Of a stretch of DNA of 64,000 bases, positions 54,389 to 63,700 are shown piece by piece (positions within the stretch are counted from its first letter, which is position 1; the number at the start of each line of letters is the position of its first letter). Location of the stretch: NCBI RefSeq assembly GCF_000420945.1, contig NZ_ATVX01000003.1, positions 248,001-312,000 on the forward strand, written 5' to 3'. The notes under the pieces were generated by a model. That model made no database searches. It was not told where the DNA came from and worked only from the letters and a program-made list of their open reading frames with translations. The translations under genes and the position numbers were made by a program. The DNA comes from Butyrivibrio sp. VCB2006 (GTDB lineage: Bacteria; Bacillota; Clostridia; Lachnospirales; Lachnospiraceae).

Positions 54389-55609
54389 ATGAGTAAACTC
54401 GAGGATTTTCGCAAGGACTTTGATATCTTGAATTCCGGCGATTACGTATATTTTGATAATGCAGCTACATCTCAGAGACCAAGACAGGTCCTTGATGCAG
54501 TTACTGAGTTTTATAAGACTGCCAATGCTAATCCTCTTAGAGGTCTTTATGACTGGAGTGTTGCGGCAACAGATGCTTATGAGAATGCCAGAAAAGAAGT
54601 CGCAGACTTTATAGGTGCTTCAAGAAGCGAAGAAATCATCTTTACAAGAAACACCACAGAATCTCTTAATCTTGTGGCATATAGCTATGGAATGGAAAAT
54701 GTTCATGAAGGCGATGAGATTGTCGTAACAGTCATGGAGCATCACAGTAATCTTCTTCCATGGCAGATGGTAGCCAGGAAAAATGGAGCGAAGCTTGTAT
54801 TCCTGGAGCCTGATGAAGAGGGCGTAATCAGTAAAGAGGAATATGAATCCAAGATTACAGATAAGACCAAAATTGTAGCTGTAGGACATGTTTCCAATGT
54901 TATGGGCATAACCAATCCGGTAAAAGAGATTGCGGCTTATGCACATTACAAGGGAGCCATTGTTGTTGTTGACGGAGCTCAGTCAACACCCCATATGCCT
55001 GTTGATGTACAGGCTATCGGAGCAGATTTCTTTGCACTTTCCGGTCACAAGATGCTGGCACCTATGGGCATTGGAGCTCTTTACGGCAGATATGAACTTC
55101 TGGAAAAAATGCAGCCATTTTTAACCGGCGGCGAAATGATAGAGTATGTTACAAGAACTGATGCAACCTATGCTGAGATCCCTCACAAATTTGAAGCTGG
55201 AACAGTTAATGCAGGAGATGCAGTAGGTCTTGCGGCAGCAATTAAGTATCTTAAAAACGTAGGATTTGATACAATAGAAGAGCAGGAACAAAAGCTTACA
55301 AAGCTTCTTATGGAAGGCTTGGAGAAACTTCCTTATATCAAGGTGTTTGGTTCCAAGGATTATAGGAAGCACTGCGGAATTGTGACTTTCACCATGGAGG
55401 GTGTACATCCTCATGATATGGCATCTGTCCTCAATGATGATCATGTATGCATTAGAGCAGGACATCATTGTGCTCAGCCACTTATGCAGTTTATTGGGGC
55501 AGGATCTACCGCAAGGGTCAGTGTGTATTTTTACAATACAGAAGAGGAAGTTAAGACATTCCTGAAGAAGCTATCCAAGGTAAGAGAGGTTATGGGATAT
55601 GGAGCTTAA
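54389..55609 (+). CDS. sufS: Cysteine desulfurase SufS
   Basis: 406 residues, PLP enzyme of class V fold. FDNAATSQRP start, TRNTTESLNLVAYS, VMEHHSNLLPW, VDGAQSTPHMP (PLP Asp and Gln), ALSGHKMLAPMGIG (PLP Lys) and the active Cys in IRAGHHCAQPLMQF. It converts cysteine to alanine and passes persulfide to SufU, whose gene overlaps by 11 bases. Confidence 0.97.
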   Translation: MSKLEDFRKDFDILNSGDYVYFDNAATSQRPRQVLDAVTEFYKTANANPLRGLYDWSVAATDAYENARKEVADFIGASRSEEIIFTRNTTESLNLVAYSYGMENVHEGDEIVVTVMEHHSNLLPWQMVARKNGAKLVFLEPDEEGVISKEEYESKITDKTKIVAVGHVSNVMGITNPVKEIAAYAHYKGAIVVVDGAQSTPHMPVDVQAIGADFFALSGHKMLAPMGIGALYGRYELLEKMQPFLTGGEMIEYVTRTDATYAEIPHKFEAGTVNAGDAVGLAAAIKYLKNVGFDTIEEQEQKLTKLLMEGLEKLPYIKVFGSKDYRKHCGIVTFTMEGVHPHDMASVLNDDHVCIRAGHHCAQPLMQFIGAGSTARVSVYFYNTEEEVKTFLKKLSKVREVMGYGA

Positions 55610-56048
55610 GCAGTTATATCGCGAAATAGTTAATGAACACAATCTTCATCCGGTTCACAAGGGCAAGATGGAGAACGCGGATCTTGTACTTAGAGGAGTA
55701 AATCCAAGCTGTGGTGATGATATTACTCTTTATTTGAAGCTTGAAGGAGAAGCAATTTCAGAAGCTTCATATGACGGCAGCGGATGCGCAATTTCACAGG
55801 CATCTGTAGATATGATGGTAGACCAGATTATCGGCAAAAAGAAGGACGAGGCAATTAAGCTTGCCGAAACCTTTATGGGTATGATCAAGGGAGAGATTAC
55901 CGATGAGGAGAGCATTGAGGCTCTTGACGAAGCTGCAGCTCTTCAGGATGTAGCTCATATGCCTGCAAGAGTTAAATGTGCAGTACTTGGCTGGCATACA
56001 ATGCAGGAAATGCTGGAGCATCCCGAGAAGGCAGTGCCTGAAAACTAA
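55599..56048 (+). CDS. sufU: Sulfur-transfer protein SufU
   Basis: 149 residues, IscU-like. Zinc/thiol residues: NPSCGDDITLYL (Cys), DGSGCAISQASVDMM (Cys) and RVKCAVLGWHTM (Cys). It accepts sulfur from SufS. The gene begins inside the sufS end (11-base overlap), so translation is coupled. It is the last gene of the operon; a hairpin without a T run follows at 56065-56090. Confidence 0.96.
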   Translation: MELKQLYREIVNEHNLHPVHKGKMENADLVLRGVNPSCGDDITLYLKLEGEAISEASYDGSGCAISQASVDMMVDQIIGKKKDEAIKLAETFMGMIKGEITDEESIEALDEAAALQDVAHMPARVKCAVLGWHTMQEMLEHPEKAVPEN

Positions 56049-56064
56049 ATTGGCGATTAGAAAT

Positions 56065-56090
56065 GGGAGAGTATCGAAGGATGCTCTCCC
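56065..56090 (+). terminator. Weak terminator-like hairpin after sufU
   Basis: GGGAGAG pairs with CTCTCCC around a 12-nt loop. The flank TTAAG is not a good T run, so read-through into the next gene is possible. Confidence 0.45.
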
Positions 56091-56114
56091 TTAAGTGTAT
56101 AAAGGGGTATTTAT

Positions 56115-56681
56115 TTGAATATAGAGCTGATAAGAAGTAACAGAAGGACATTATGCATAGAAGTATCTGCTGACTGCAGAGTAATAGTAAGAGCACCGAT
56201 GCATATGCCTGAAAAGGAAATAAACAGGTTTATTGGGGAAAAAGCCGACTGGATAGATGCGCATCTTAGGAAAATGGAAAAACGCAGAAAAGAGAAAGAA
56301 AATGCTAATATCCAGGGGGATGAGAAAAAGCCGCTAAACGAGCAGGATATAAAGCTTCTGATAACAAGGGCCAAAAGGACTATTCCATCAAAAGTCAGGA
56401 AGTATGCGCAGCAGATCGGAGTGACTTACGGACGTATCACTATAAGGATGCAAAAGAGTAGGTGGGGAAGTTGTTCGGGGCAGGGAAATTTGAATTTTAA
56501 CTGCCTTCTGATGAATGCTCCGGATGAAATAATAGATTATGTGGTTGTTCATGAACTTTGTCATAGAAAAGAGATGAATCATTCGCCGAGATTCTGGGCA
56601 CTTGTTGAGGAGGTAATTCCAGATTATAAAGAAAAACGAAAGTGGTTGAAAGATCATGGATCGGAATTGATTTTAAAGTGA
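56115..56681 (+). CDS. YgjP-type (DUF45/SprT-like) metallopeptidase
   Basis: 188 residues. The zinc motif HELCHRKEMNHSPRFW (HExxH plus a downstream His) is diagnostic of YgjP/DUF45 proteins; IRMQKSRWGSCSGQGNLNFN before it is also conserved. Soluble, no signal peptide. The role is unknown; a protease or DNA-repair-related activity has been proposed for the wider family. The start is TTG with AAAGGGG upstream. The stop codon lies inside the palindromic element at 56675-56812. Confidence 0.9.
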   Translation: MNIELIRSNRRTLCIEVSADCRVIVRAPMHMPEKEINRFIGEKADWIDAHLRKMEKRRKEKENANIQGDEKKPLNEQDIKLLITRAKRTIPSKVRKYAQQIGVTYGRITIRMQKSRWGSCSGQGNLNFNCLLMNAPDEIIDYVVVHELCHRKEMNHSPRFWALVEEVIPDYKEKRKWLKDHGSELILK

Positions 56682-56812
56682 ACCATGCCGACAGACTCGG
56701 AACAAAGTTCCTCGTTGTCGCGGCGTTCGCCGTATGAATAATAATAAAAAGGTATCAGTTTGTGAGCAAGCTCCCACTGATACCTTTTATTATTATTCGC
56801 ATGGTTCACTTT
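56675..56812. repeat. 138-bp cloverleaf-like palindromic element
   Basis: Ends are perfect 14-bp inverted repeats AAAGTGAACCATGC (56675-56688) and GCATGGTTCACTTT (56799-56812). Inside them, a second pair of arms (56736-56759 and 56776-56798) matches with one bulged A. Two smaller hairpins lie in the 47-bp left branch: CGACA...TGTCG with GGAAC/GTTCC, and CGGCG/CGCCG. The whole can fold as a closing stem with three side branches. It overlaps the stop of the metallopeptidase gene. It could be a MITE- or REP-like element, a strong terminator or a structured RNA. There is no coding capacity. Confidence 0.6.
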
Positions 56813-56871
56813 TACGCGCAAAAGAAAAGTACCATCCCCATGGGATATACCCACGAAAACAGTACTCGGCG

Positions 56872-56944
56872 TGCACCGCCAGGGTCTCGAACCCTGGACA
56901 ACCTGATTAAGAGTCAGGTGCTCTACCAACTGAGCTAGCGGTGC
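56872..56944 (-). tRNA. tRNA-Lys (CTT)
   Basis: 73-nt cloverleaf: acceptor GCACCGC/GCGGTGC, D arm GCTCAGTTGGTAGAGC, anticodon stem CCTGA/TCAGG with loop CTCTTAA (anticodon CTT), T arm CAGGG-TTCGAGA-CCCTG, discriminator A. CCA is not encoded. A plausible promoter (TTGCAT, 17-bp spacer, TAAGAT on the minus strand) lies near 56990-57020. Confidence 0.96.
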
Positions 56945-57138
56945 ATTTCGTATTCAACTTGGCGTTGCCATGTCTTAACGACAAGTGATATCTTACTACG
57001 TAAATTATATTAATGCAAGCACTTTTTTTAAATTTTTTTAAGTTTTTTTAAGAATGCAGTATTTATGCGGTTTTCAGGACGAAAATTTTGTGGTAAATTA
57101 GAATGATGATATGGATTTTTTAAAAAAGGAATAGAAAA

Positions 57139-57906
57139 ATGATTTTTGATACTCATGCTCATTATGATGATGAGCAATTTGATATAGACAGAGAAGAGTT
57201 AATTGCCTCTTTTAAGGAGGCTGGAATAGGAAATGTTACCAATATAGGAGCAAATCTTGCGGGGTCACAAAGGTCCATGGATCTTGCTCATAAATATGAT
57301 TTCTTTTATGCGGCTGTTGGAGTACATCCAAGTGATACGGAAGAATTAAATGAGGAAAACATTAAGGCTTTATATGAATGGAGCAGGGATGAGAAGTGCG
57401 TGGCTATCGGAGAGATAGGTCTTGATTACCATTGGCCGGATCCGACACCTGAGGTGCAAAAGAAATGGTTTGTTCGACAGCTGCAAATAGCAAGGAAAGT
57501 TAAGCTTCCTGTTATTATCCATTCCAGGGAAGCTGCGGCAGATACGCTTCAGATAATGCATGACGAGCATGCTGAGGATATTGGCGGAGTTGTTCACTGT
57601 TTTTCCTACTCCAAGGAAGTGGCTAAACAGTGTGTAGATATGGGTTTTTATATTGGTATTGGCGGTGTGCTGACCTTTAAAAACGGCAGGAAGATGGTAG
57701 AGGTTGTCGAAAATACTCCTATGGACAGAATTCTTCTTGAGACGGATTGTCCCTACCTGGCTCCCGAACCCTACAGAGGTAAAAGAAACAACTCAACCTA
57801 TTTGCCCTATGTTGTAACCAAGATGGCGCAGATCAAGGGCATTAGTGAGGAAGAAGTAATAAGAATCACAACGGAAAATGCTAAACGTATGTATAGGATT
57901 AGCTGA
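57139..57906 (+). CDS. tatD: TatD family metal-dependent DNase
   Basis: 255 residues, TIM barrel. Metal ligands: FDTHAHYDDEQFD (HxH), AIGEIGLDYHW (Glu), PVIIHSREAAADTL (His), VVHCFSYS (His) and LLETDCPYLAPEP (Asp). TatD enzymes are 3'-5' nucleases and deoxyribonucleases. The gene is followed by rsmA 18 bp later, a common pairing. Confidence 0.95.
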   Translation: MIFDTHAHYDDEQFDIDREELIASFKEAGIGNVTNIGANLAGSQRSMDLAHKYDFFYAAVGVHPSDTEELNEENIKALYEWSRDEKCVAIGEIGLDYHWPDPTPEVQKKWFVRQLQIARKVKLPVIIHSREAAADTLQIMHDEHAEDIGGVVHCFSYSKEVAKQCVDMGFYIGIGGVLTFKNGRKMVEVVENTPMDRILLETDCPYLAPEPYRGKRNNSTYLPYVVTKMAQIKGISEEEVIRITTENAKRMYRIS

Positions 57907-57924
57907 CTAAATATTGGAGGTAAT

Positions 57925-58803
57925 ATGGCGTACTTAGGAAATGCGGCCAGAACAAAAGAAGTTCTTGCAAAATATGGCATGAGTGCCAAAAAGAAATTCG
58001 GACAGAACTTTTTGATAGATAGCGGTGTCCTTGATGGAATCGTGAGCGCAGCCGGAGTTACAGATAAGGACTGTGTTTTGGAAATTGGACCGGGAATCGG
58101 AAGTCTTACCCAGTATCTGGCAGAGGCAGCGGGCAAGGTTGTGGCAGTAGAAATTGACAAGACCCTGATACCTGTTCTTGCTGATACTTTATCTGAATAT
58201 GATAACGTTACGGTTATCAATGAAGATGTCCTTAAAGTAGATATAGATGAGATTGTAAGGAAATATAATGGTGGCAAGCCGATTAAGGTTGTTGCCAATC
58301 TGCCATATTACATTACAACTCCTATTATCATGAAGCTTTTTGAAAGCGGTGCTCCGATAGAGAGCATAACTGTAATGGTTCAAAAAGAGGTTGCAGATAG
58401 AATGGCCATGGGACCCGGGAACAAGGACTATGGATCTCTTTCACTGGCAGTTGGATTTTATGCTTCCGCAGAAGAGGTTATGGATGTTCCGCCAAGCAGC
58501 TTTATCCCGCAGCCGGGAGTAGGCTCAGCTGTTGTAAAGCTCACAAGGTACAGCGAACCTGCAGTTAAAGTTCAGGATGAGAAGTACATGTTTGAAGTGA
58601 TCAGGACCTCTTTTAACCAGAGAAGAAAAACACTTTCCAATTCACTGTCAAATAACCCTGCTCTCAGGGTTTCAAGACAGCAGGTCACTGATGCTTTAGT
58701 TGAAATGGGGATTGACGAAAAAGCCAGGGGCGAAATTCTTAGTTTAGAGCAGTTTGCGAGGCTTTCTGATATTTTACAAAGAAGTAGCGCTATGATAAAC
58801 TAA
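57925..58803 (+). CDS. rsmA: 16S rRNA dimethyltransferase RsmA (KsgA)
   Basis: 292 residues. Dimethylates two adjacent adenines near the 3' end of 16S rRNA. Motifs: [30 protein letters not shown] (SAM binding), [20 protein letters not shown] and [17 protein letters not shown] (NLPY). C-terminal [15 protein letters not shown] is also conserved. GGAGG precedes the ATG. It runs directly into the next gene. Confidence 0.97.
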   Translation: MAYLGNAARTKEVLAKYGMSAKKKFGQNFLIDSGVLDGIVSAAGVTDKDCVLEIGPGIGSLTQYLAEAAGKVVAVEIDKTLIPVLADTLSEYDNVTVINEDVLKVDIDEIVRKYNGGKPIKVVANLPYYITTPIIMKLFESGAPIESITVMVQKEVADRMAMGPGNKDYGSLSLAVGFYASAEEVMDVPPSSFIPQPGVGSAVVKLTRYSEPAVKVQDEKYMFEVIRTSFNQRRKTLSNSLSNNPALRVSRQQVTDALVEMGIDEKARGEILSLEQFARLSDILQRSSAMIN

Positions 58804-58841
58804 TTTTGTATGTAATTTGGGTACCAAAGAGGAAAAAAGTT

Positions 58842-61667
58842 TTGGATAAAGTGGAGTATAAAATCAGGGCGGATGAGATTAAGGCTCTGATCGGGGAAGG
58901 CAGATATGCCGAAGCAGTGAAAATTGCTGATACTATAGACTGGAAGCGCGTCAAGAGCGTATCAATGCTCTGTACTATCAGTGACTTATATAAGATCAAT
59001 CGTCGTTTTGAAGAGAGTAGAGATGTCCTTCTGATGGCTTATGACAAGCATCCTACAGGAAGACCGATCGTTTATTCTCTGTGCGAGCTTGCCATTAAGA
59101 TGGGCGAATTTGTTCAGGCGGTTGAATATTACAAAGAATTTGTCAGAATCGCGCCTAGAGATACAGGCCGATATATCTTACAGTACAAGCTCTACGAGGC
59201 ACAGGAAGTAAGCCTTGAAGAGCGTATTGCTGTCCTTGAAGAATTCAAAAAACATGATTATAGGGAAAGATGGGCATATGAGTTGGCTTACCTTTATCAC
59301 AGGGTAGGTCTTACTACTGAGTGCGTAGAAGAGTGCGACGAAATGTTCCTTTGGTTCGGTGAGGGCAAGTATGTTATGAAAGCCCTTGAACTTAAGGCAC
59401 TTCATGAGCCTCTTTCTCCGGAGCAGCAGGACAGATACAACAGGTATAAGAGTAAAAATGGCATCATCACAGAGAATGCCAATATCCCTGCATCTAATGT
59501 GGCTGTTAATGCAGAGACTGTAAATAATCCTGCTCCTTCAGTAGCATATGTACAGGAGAGCAAGCAGCCTACCAAGGAAATGCCACCTGTAACCGACGAG
59601 GATATCAAGGAATATACCATGTCCAGAAACGCGGTACAGGAGCCTGTTCAAGACACTGTGGTTTACGGAGAGCCTTTGACAGGAATGGTAGACCAGACAG
59701 CCCAGGAACCACCTCAGGATACAGTGATTTATGAGCCAGCTATGCCTAAGGATGAAATCACATATCCTCATATTAACGAGATTAAGGAACCCTCTGTAGA
59801 TGTAAGTGACTATAACACTATGAACCTGCAGGAAACATTGGCAGAAGGGTTAAAAGAGATATATGCATCTGAAAGTGATGTTGAAGAGCCTAAGCAGCCA
59901 ACAGGTGAGATGCAGGAAATCTTTTTTGATACACAGACAGTTGATATCCCAACTGCACCACAGATGGGCATTGACATCAAGTATGGCGGAAACGGACCTA
60001 TTCTTGGAGAGGCCAAGGAATATCAGGAGATAGCTTCTGACCTTGATACAGGTGATATTGAGGTTCCGGATGAGGCGCAGGAAATTCCTGCAGCACCTGT
60101 TTATGAGGAAAAGCCCCTTGAGGACGAGGTGCCGGGAGCTGTAATTCATCCGAATGCAAGCTATCAGATGCCTACTCATTTTGAGAATATTCTGGCTCAG
60201 GAATCAGATGGCCAGATCAGTATGGCAGTTCAGCCGGAGCCTGAGGTCGAGAAACAGATCACAGGTCAGATCAGTATTGAAGAGTACCTTGGAAACTGGG
60301 AGAAATTCAAGCAGGATCAGAAAGAGAAACAGTTCGCTGCAGTTAAAAAGAGAGTTGCAGACGAAACCGGAAATATGTTTGCCGACTATGACGAGCAGGC
60401 CAAGGAAGGTCTTCAGGAAAAGATAGAAAAAGCTATTTCCGAAGCCCTTAAGAAAGAACAGTATGACAAAGCCTCCGGAAGAGGTGACTGGTCAGTCAAT
60501 AAAGAAGATGTAATTAATGCCGCAGTTGATGAAGTAATGGATGAAGCTGAGGCAAAAGAGATAGAAGTTTCAGATTCTGCAGAGCTTGATAAGATTCCAG
60601 AGGAGCTTCCAGAGGAAGTTGATGCCGACACGGAAACTGTAGAGCAGGAGCTTGCAGCCAGCAGAGAAGCAGAACCGGAGTCCGAAGATCAAGAAGAGGA
60701 GCCTGTAGAAGAGCCTTCAGAAGAAGCTAAGGAGCAGCCAACAGTAGCTCCTGATTCAGAGGAAGCTGATCCGGAGGATGAGGATTCAGAGGATGAAGAA
60801 GAGTCTGAAACCAAAGCACAGGCCGAGGAAAAGCCACAGCCTCAGAAAAAGGAAAGCAAAAAGCCAGCGCCTGAGACCGGCAAGAAGCACCTTGGAAACA
60901 GAGAAATCGAAGAGCGTGTCAGAACAATGACACCTGAGGAAAAAGAGCTCTTTGGACCATATATCCATCATAAGAAATCAAGAAGACAGATCATCAACGC
61001 TATTGATAATCTGAGTATGGATGCATTTACCGGAAATGCAATTGTAACCGGTGAAGAGGGGGCAGGCACAGTTAATCTTGCCAAGGGACTTATCAAGGCA
61101 GTTCAGGCATCCGATTCCAACTTTAGTGGTAAGGTTGCCAAGATTACAGCTAACACTCTCAACAAAAAGAGCACAAGCAGCATTTTTGATAAGCTTGCAA
61201 ACGGCGCACTTATCATTCAGAGAGCCGCTGATCTTACTCAGGAGACAGTTAATGAGCTTCTTCGTATTCTTCAGGAAGAAAACAAGGGACTTATCCTTGT
61301 AATGGAAGATACCAAGGAGGACATGGATAGATTCCTTGATAAGAATCCATCTCTCAAGCAGAGCTTTAACGTAAGGGTGGATATTGAAGCTCTTGATGAT
61401 GATTCTCTTGTAGCATATGCGAGACAGTACGCATATGAAAAGGAATATGCAATAGATAACCTTGGAATTCTTGCTCTTCACACTAGAATTTCAGAAAGAC
61501 AGACTCTTGACCATGAAGTTACGGTTGCAGAGGTCAAGGATATCGTCGATGATGCGATTTATTATGCTGAGAAGCGTTCACTTTCGCATTTTGTTGATGT
61601 CATTGTCAACAAGAGATACGACGAGAACGATATGGTTATCTTAAGAGAAAAAGACTTTATGCATTAA
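58842..61667 (+). CDS. TPR protein with degenerate AAA+-like C-terminal domain
   Basis: 941 residues from TTG 58842, which has AGAGG nine bases upstream (another TTG at 58806 adds 12 residues that overlap the SD). Residues 1-215 are TPR-like helices ([40 protein letters not shown]). Then come a long Pro/Glu/Gln-rich region (about 230-600) and a very acidic stretch (about 587-690). The C-terminus (about 695-941) resembles CbbX-type AAA+ but Walker A reads GEEGAGT (737-743, no Lys) and Walker B reads LIIQRA (790-795, no Asp-Glu). Soluble. A scaffold role is inferred; it lies between rsmA and glgB. Confidence 0.8.
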   Translation: MDKVEYKIRADEIKALIGEGRYAEAVKIADTIDWKRVKSVSMLCTISDLYKINRRFEESRDVLLMAYDKHPTGRPIVYSLCELAIKMGEFVQAVEYYKEFVRIAPRDTGRYILQYKLYEAQEVSLEERIAVLEEFKKHDYRERWAYELAYLYHRVGLTTECVEECDEMFLWFGEGKYVMKALELKALHEPLSPEQQDRYNRYKSKNGIITENANIPASNVAVNAETVNNPAPSVAYVQESKQPTKEMPPVTDEDIKEYTMSRNAVQEPVQDTVVYGEPLTGMVDQTAQEPPQDTVIYEPAMPKDEITYPHINEIKEPSVDVSDYNTMNLQETLAEGLKEIYASESDVEEPKQPTGEMQEIFFDTQTVDIPTAPQMGIDIKYGGNGPILGEAKEYQEIASDLDTGDIEVPDEAQEIPAAPVYEEKPLEDEVPGAVIHPNASYQMPTHFENILAQESDGQISMAVQPEPEVEKQITGQISIEEYLGNWEKFKQDQKEKQFAAVKKRVADETGNMFADYDEQAKEGLQEKIEKAISEALKKEQYDKASGRGDWSVNKEDVINAAVDEVMDEAEAKEIEVSDSAELDKIPEELPEEVDADTETVEQELAASREAEPESEDQEEEPVEEPSEEAKEQPTVAPDSEEADPEDEDSEDEEESETKAQAEEKPQPQKKESKKPAPETGKKHLGNREIEERVRTMTPEEKELFGPYIHHKKSRRQIINAIDNLSMDAFTGNAIVTGEEGAGTVNLAKGLIKAVQASDSNFSGKVAKITANTLNKKSTSSIFDKLANGALIIQRAADLTQETVNELLRILQEENKGLILVMEDTKEDMDRFLDKNPSLKQSFNVRVDIEALDDDSLVAYARQYAYEKEYAIDNLGILALHTRISERQTLDHEVTVAEVKDIVDDAIYYAEKRSLSHFVDVIVNKRYDENDMVILREKDFMH

Positions 61668-61700
61668 GAATAAGTAACATATAACATGAGGGGGTTATGT

Positions 61701-63620
61701 ATGAGTCAAAAGGTTTTTATATCTGAGGACGACGAATACTTATTTGGGCAGGGAACTCATTACGATATTTATGATAAATTAGGTGCTCACCCATCTGAAG
61801 AGAAGGGCAAAAAAGGCTTCTTTTTTGCAGTGTGGGCTCCAAATGCAGCTGATGTTCATGTTGTAGGTGATTTCAATGGATGGGACGAGAATGCCCATCA
61901 GATGCAGCGCACCAAGACAGGCAACATTTGGACAATCTTCATTCCCGGAGTAGGAATTGGTGAGCTTTACAAATATCTTATTACTACTCAGGATGGCAGA
62001 AAGCTTTATAAAGCTGATCCATATGCTAACTTTGCTGAGCTTCGCCCGGGAAATGCGTCAAGAACAACTGATCTTTCAGGATTTAAGTGGTCAGATTCAA
62101 AGTGGTATGAGGGACTTAAAGGCAAGGATATGAATCGCCAGCCAATAGCCATCTATGAATGCCAGATTGGTTCCTGGATGAAGCATCCCGACGGAACTGA
62201 GGACGGGTTTTATACCTACAGACAGTTCGCAGATAGAATTGTTGAATATCTCAAGGAAATGAAATATACACATATCGAGCTTATCGGTATTGCGGAGCAT
62301 CCTTTTGACGGATCCTGGGGATATCAGGTAACTGGTTATTATGCACCTACTGCAAGGTATGGTGAGCCTACAGATTTCATGTATCTTGTCAATAAGCTCC
62401 ACAAGCATGGCATTGGTGTTATTCTTGACTGGGTTCCTGCGCACTTCTGTCCTGATGAATTTGGTCTTGCCTGCTTTGACGGAACATGTATCTATGAAGA
62501 TCCGGACCCACGTAAAGGAGAGCATCCTGATTGGGGAACCAAGATCTTTAACCTGGCTAAGCCTGAAGTTAAGAACTTCCTCATTGCAAATGCACTTTAT
62601 TGGATCCGCAAGTTCCATATTGATGGCCTTAGAGTAGATGCTGTTGCTTCAATGCTTTATCTCGACTATGGCAAAAAAGATGGACAGTGGGTTCCAAATA
62701 AATATGGCGATAACAAGAACCTGGATGCAATTGAGTTCTTCAAGCACTTCAATAGTGTTGTAAGAGGAACATATCCTAACGTACTTACAATTGCTGAGGA
62801 GTCTACTGCATGGCCTAAGGTTACAGCTGCTCCTGAAGAGGATGGTCTTGGATTTGCATTCAAGTGGAATATGGGATGGATGCATGACTTCTGTGAATAT
62901 ATGAAGCTTGATCCATACTTTAGACAGGGTGCTCATTACATGATGACCTTTGCAATGAGCTACAATGATTCAGAGAATTATATCCTGCCTCTTTCCCACG
63001 ATGAGGTTGTGCATCTTAAGTGTTCTATGGTTGAGAAGATGCCAGGATATCAGGTTGATAAATACGCTAATCTGCGTGTTGGCTATACTTATATGTTCGG
63101 TCACTCCGGTAAAAAGCTGTTGTTCATGGGTCAGGACTTTGGACAGGAGCGCGAGTGGAGTGAGAAGAGAGAGCTTGACTGGTTCCTTCTGGAAAATGAT
63201 CTCAACAGAGGCATGAAGGACTATGTGGGTAAACTCCTAGAACTTTACAGAAAATATCCTGCTCTTTATGAAGTAGATAATGACTGGGGCGGCTTTGAAT
63301 GGATAAACGCCGATGACAAGGAACGCAGCATTTACAGCTTCTATAGAAGAGCAATTAACGGTAAGGATAACATTTTGTTTGTCCTTAACATGACACCTAT
63401 GGAGAGAAAGGGCTTCAAGGTAGGTGTTCCTTTTGAAGGAACTTACACCAAACTTCTTGATAGTGCTCTTGAGTGCTACGGAGGAATGGGAAGCGGAGTT
63501 CCTGACAAGATCAAGGCTGTTAAGGGACTTTGTGATTACAAGGATTACAGTATTGAATTTGATCTGCCACCATACGGAGCAGAGGTATTCCTCTTCCAGC
63601 AGAAGAAAACAAAGAATTAA
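61701..63620 (+). CDS. glgB: 1,4-alpha-glucan branching enzyme
   Basis: 639 residues. N-terminal CBM48 (about 30-120: FAVWAPNAADVHVVGDFNGW) and GH13 barrel. Catalytic residues: nucleophile Asp in HIDGLRVDAVASMLYLDY, acid/base Glu in LTIAEESTAWP, and PLSHDEVVH with the third acid. It introduces alpha-1,6 branches into glycogen. The start at 61701 (MSQKVFIS) follows GAGGGGG; an ATG at 61686 adds five residues that overlap this SD. No other glg genes are in view. Confidence 0.95.
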   Translation: MSQKVFISEDDEYLFGQGTHYDIYDKLGAHPSEEKGKKGFFFAVWAPNAADVHVVGDFNGWDENAHQMQRTKTGNIWTIFIPGVGIGELYKYLITTQDGRKLYKADPYANFAELRPGNASRTTDLSGFKWSDSKWYEGLKGKDMNRQPIAIYECQIGSWMKHPDGTEDGFYTYRQFADRIVEYLKEMKYTHIELIGIAEHPFDGSWGYQVTGYYAPTARYGEPTDFMYLVNKLHKHGIGVILDWVPAHFCPDEFGLACFDGTCIYEDPDPRKGEHPDWGTKIFNLAKPEVKNFLIANALYWIRKFHIDGLRVDAVASMLYLDYGKKDGQWVPNKYGDNKNLDAIEFFKHFNSVVRGTYPNVLTIAEESTAWPKVTAAPEEDGLGFAFKWNMGWMHDFCEYMKLDPYFRQGAHYMMTFAMSYNDSENYILPLSHDEVVHLKCSMVEKMPGYQVDKYANLRVGYTYMFGHSGKKLLFMGQDFGQEREWSEKRELDWFLLENDLNRGMKDYVGKLLELYRKYPALYEVDNDWGGFEWINADDKERSIYSFYRRAINGKDNILFVLNMTPMERKGFKVGVPFEGTYTKLLDSALECYGGMGSGVPDKIKAVKGLCDYKDYSIEFDLPPYGAEVFLFQQKKTKN

Positions 63621-63645
63621 AGAATTTTGAAACTAAGCCGAAATA

Positions 63646-63688
63646 AATGGTGATGAAGGAAGTATATTCTTTCATCACCATTATTTTT
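63646..63688 (+). terminator. glgB terminator
   Basis: AAATGGTGATGAA pairs with TTCATCACCATT around a loop, followed by ATTTTT. Confidence 0.82.
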
Positions 63689-63700
63689 GTGAGGTAAAAG

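Noticed and set aside
56654-56929. Minus-strand 91-codon ORF
   Set aside because: It overlaps tRNA-Lys and the palindromic element and has no recognisable product.
50730-56944. tRNA genes as integration sites of a genomic island
   Set aside because: No integrase, no repeated tRNA 3' ends and only core genes around both tRNAs.
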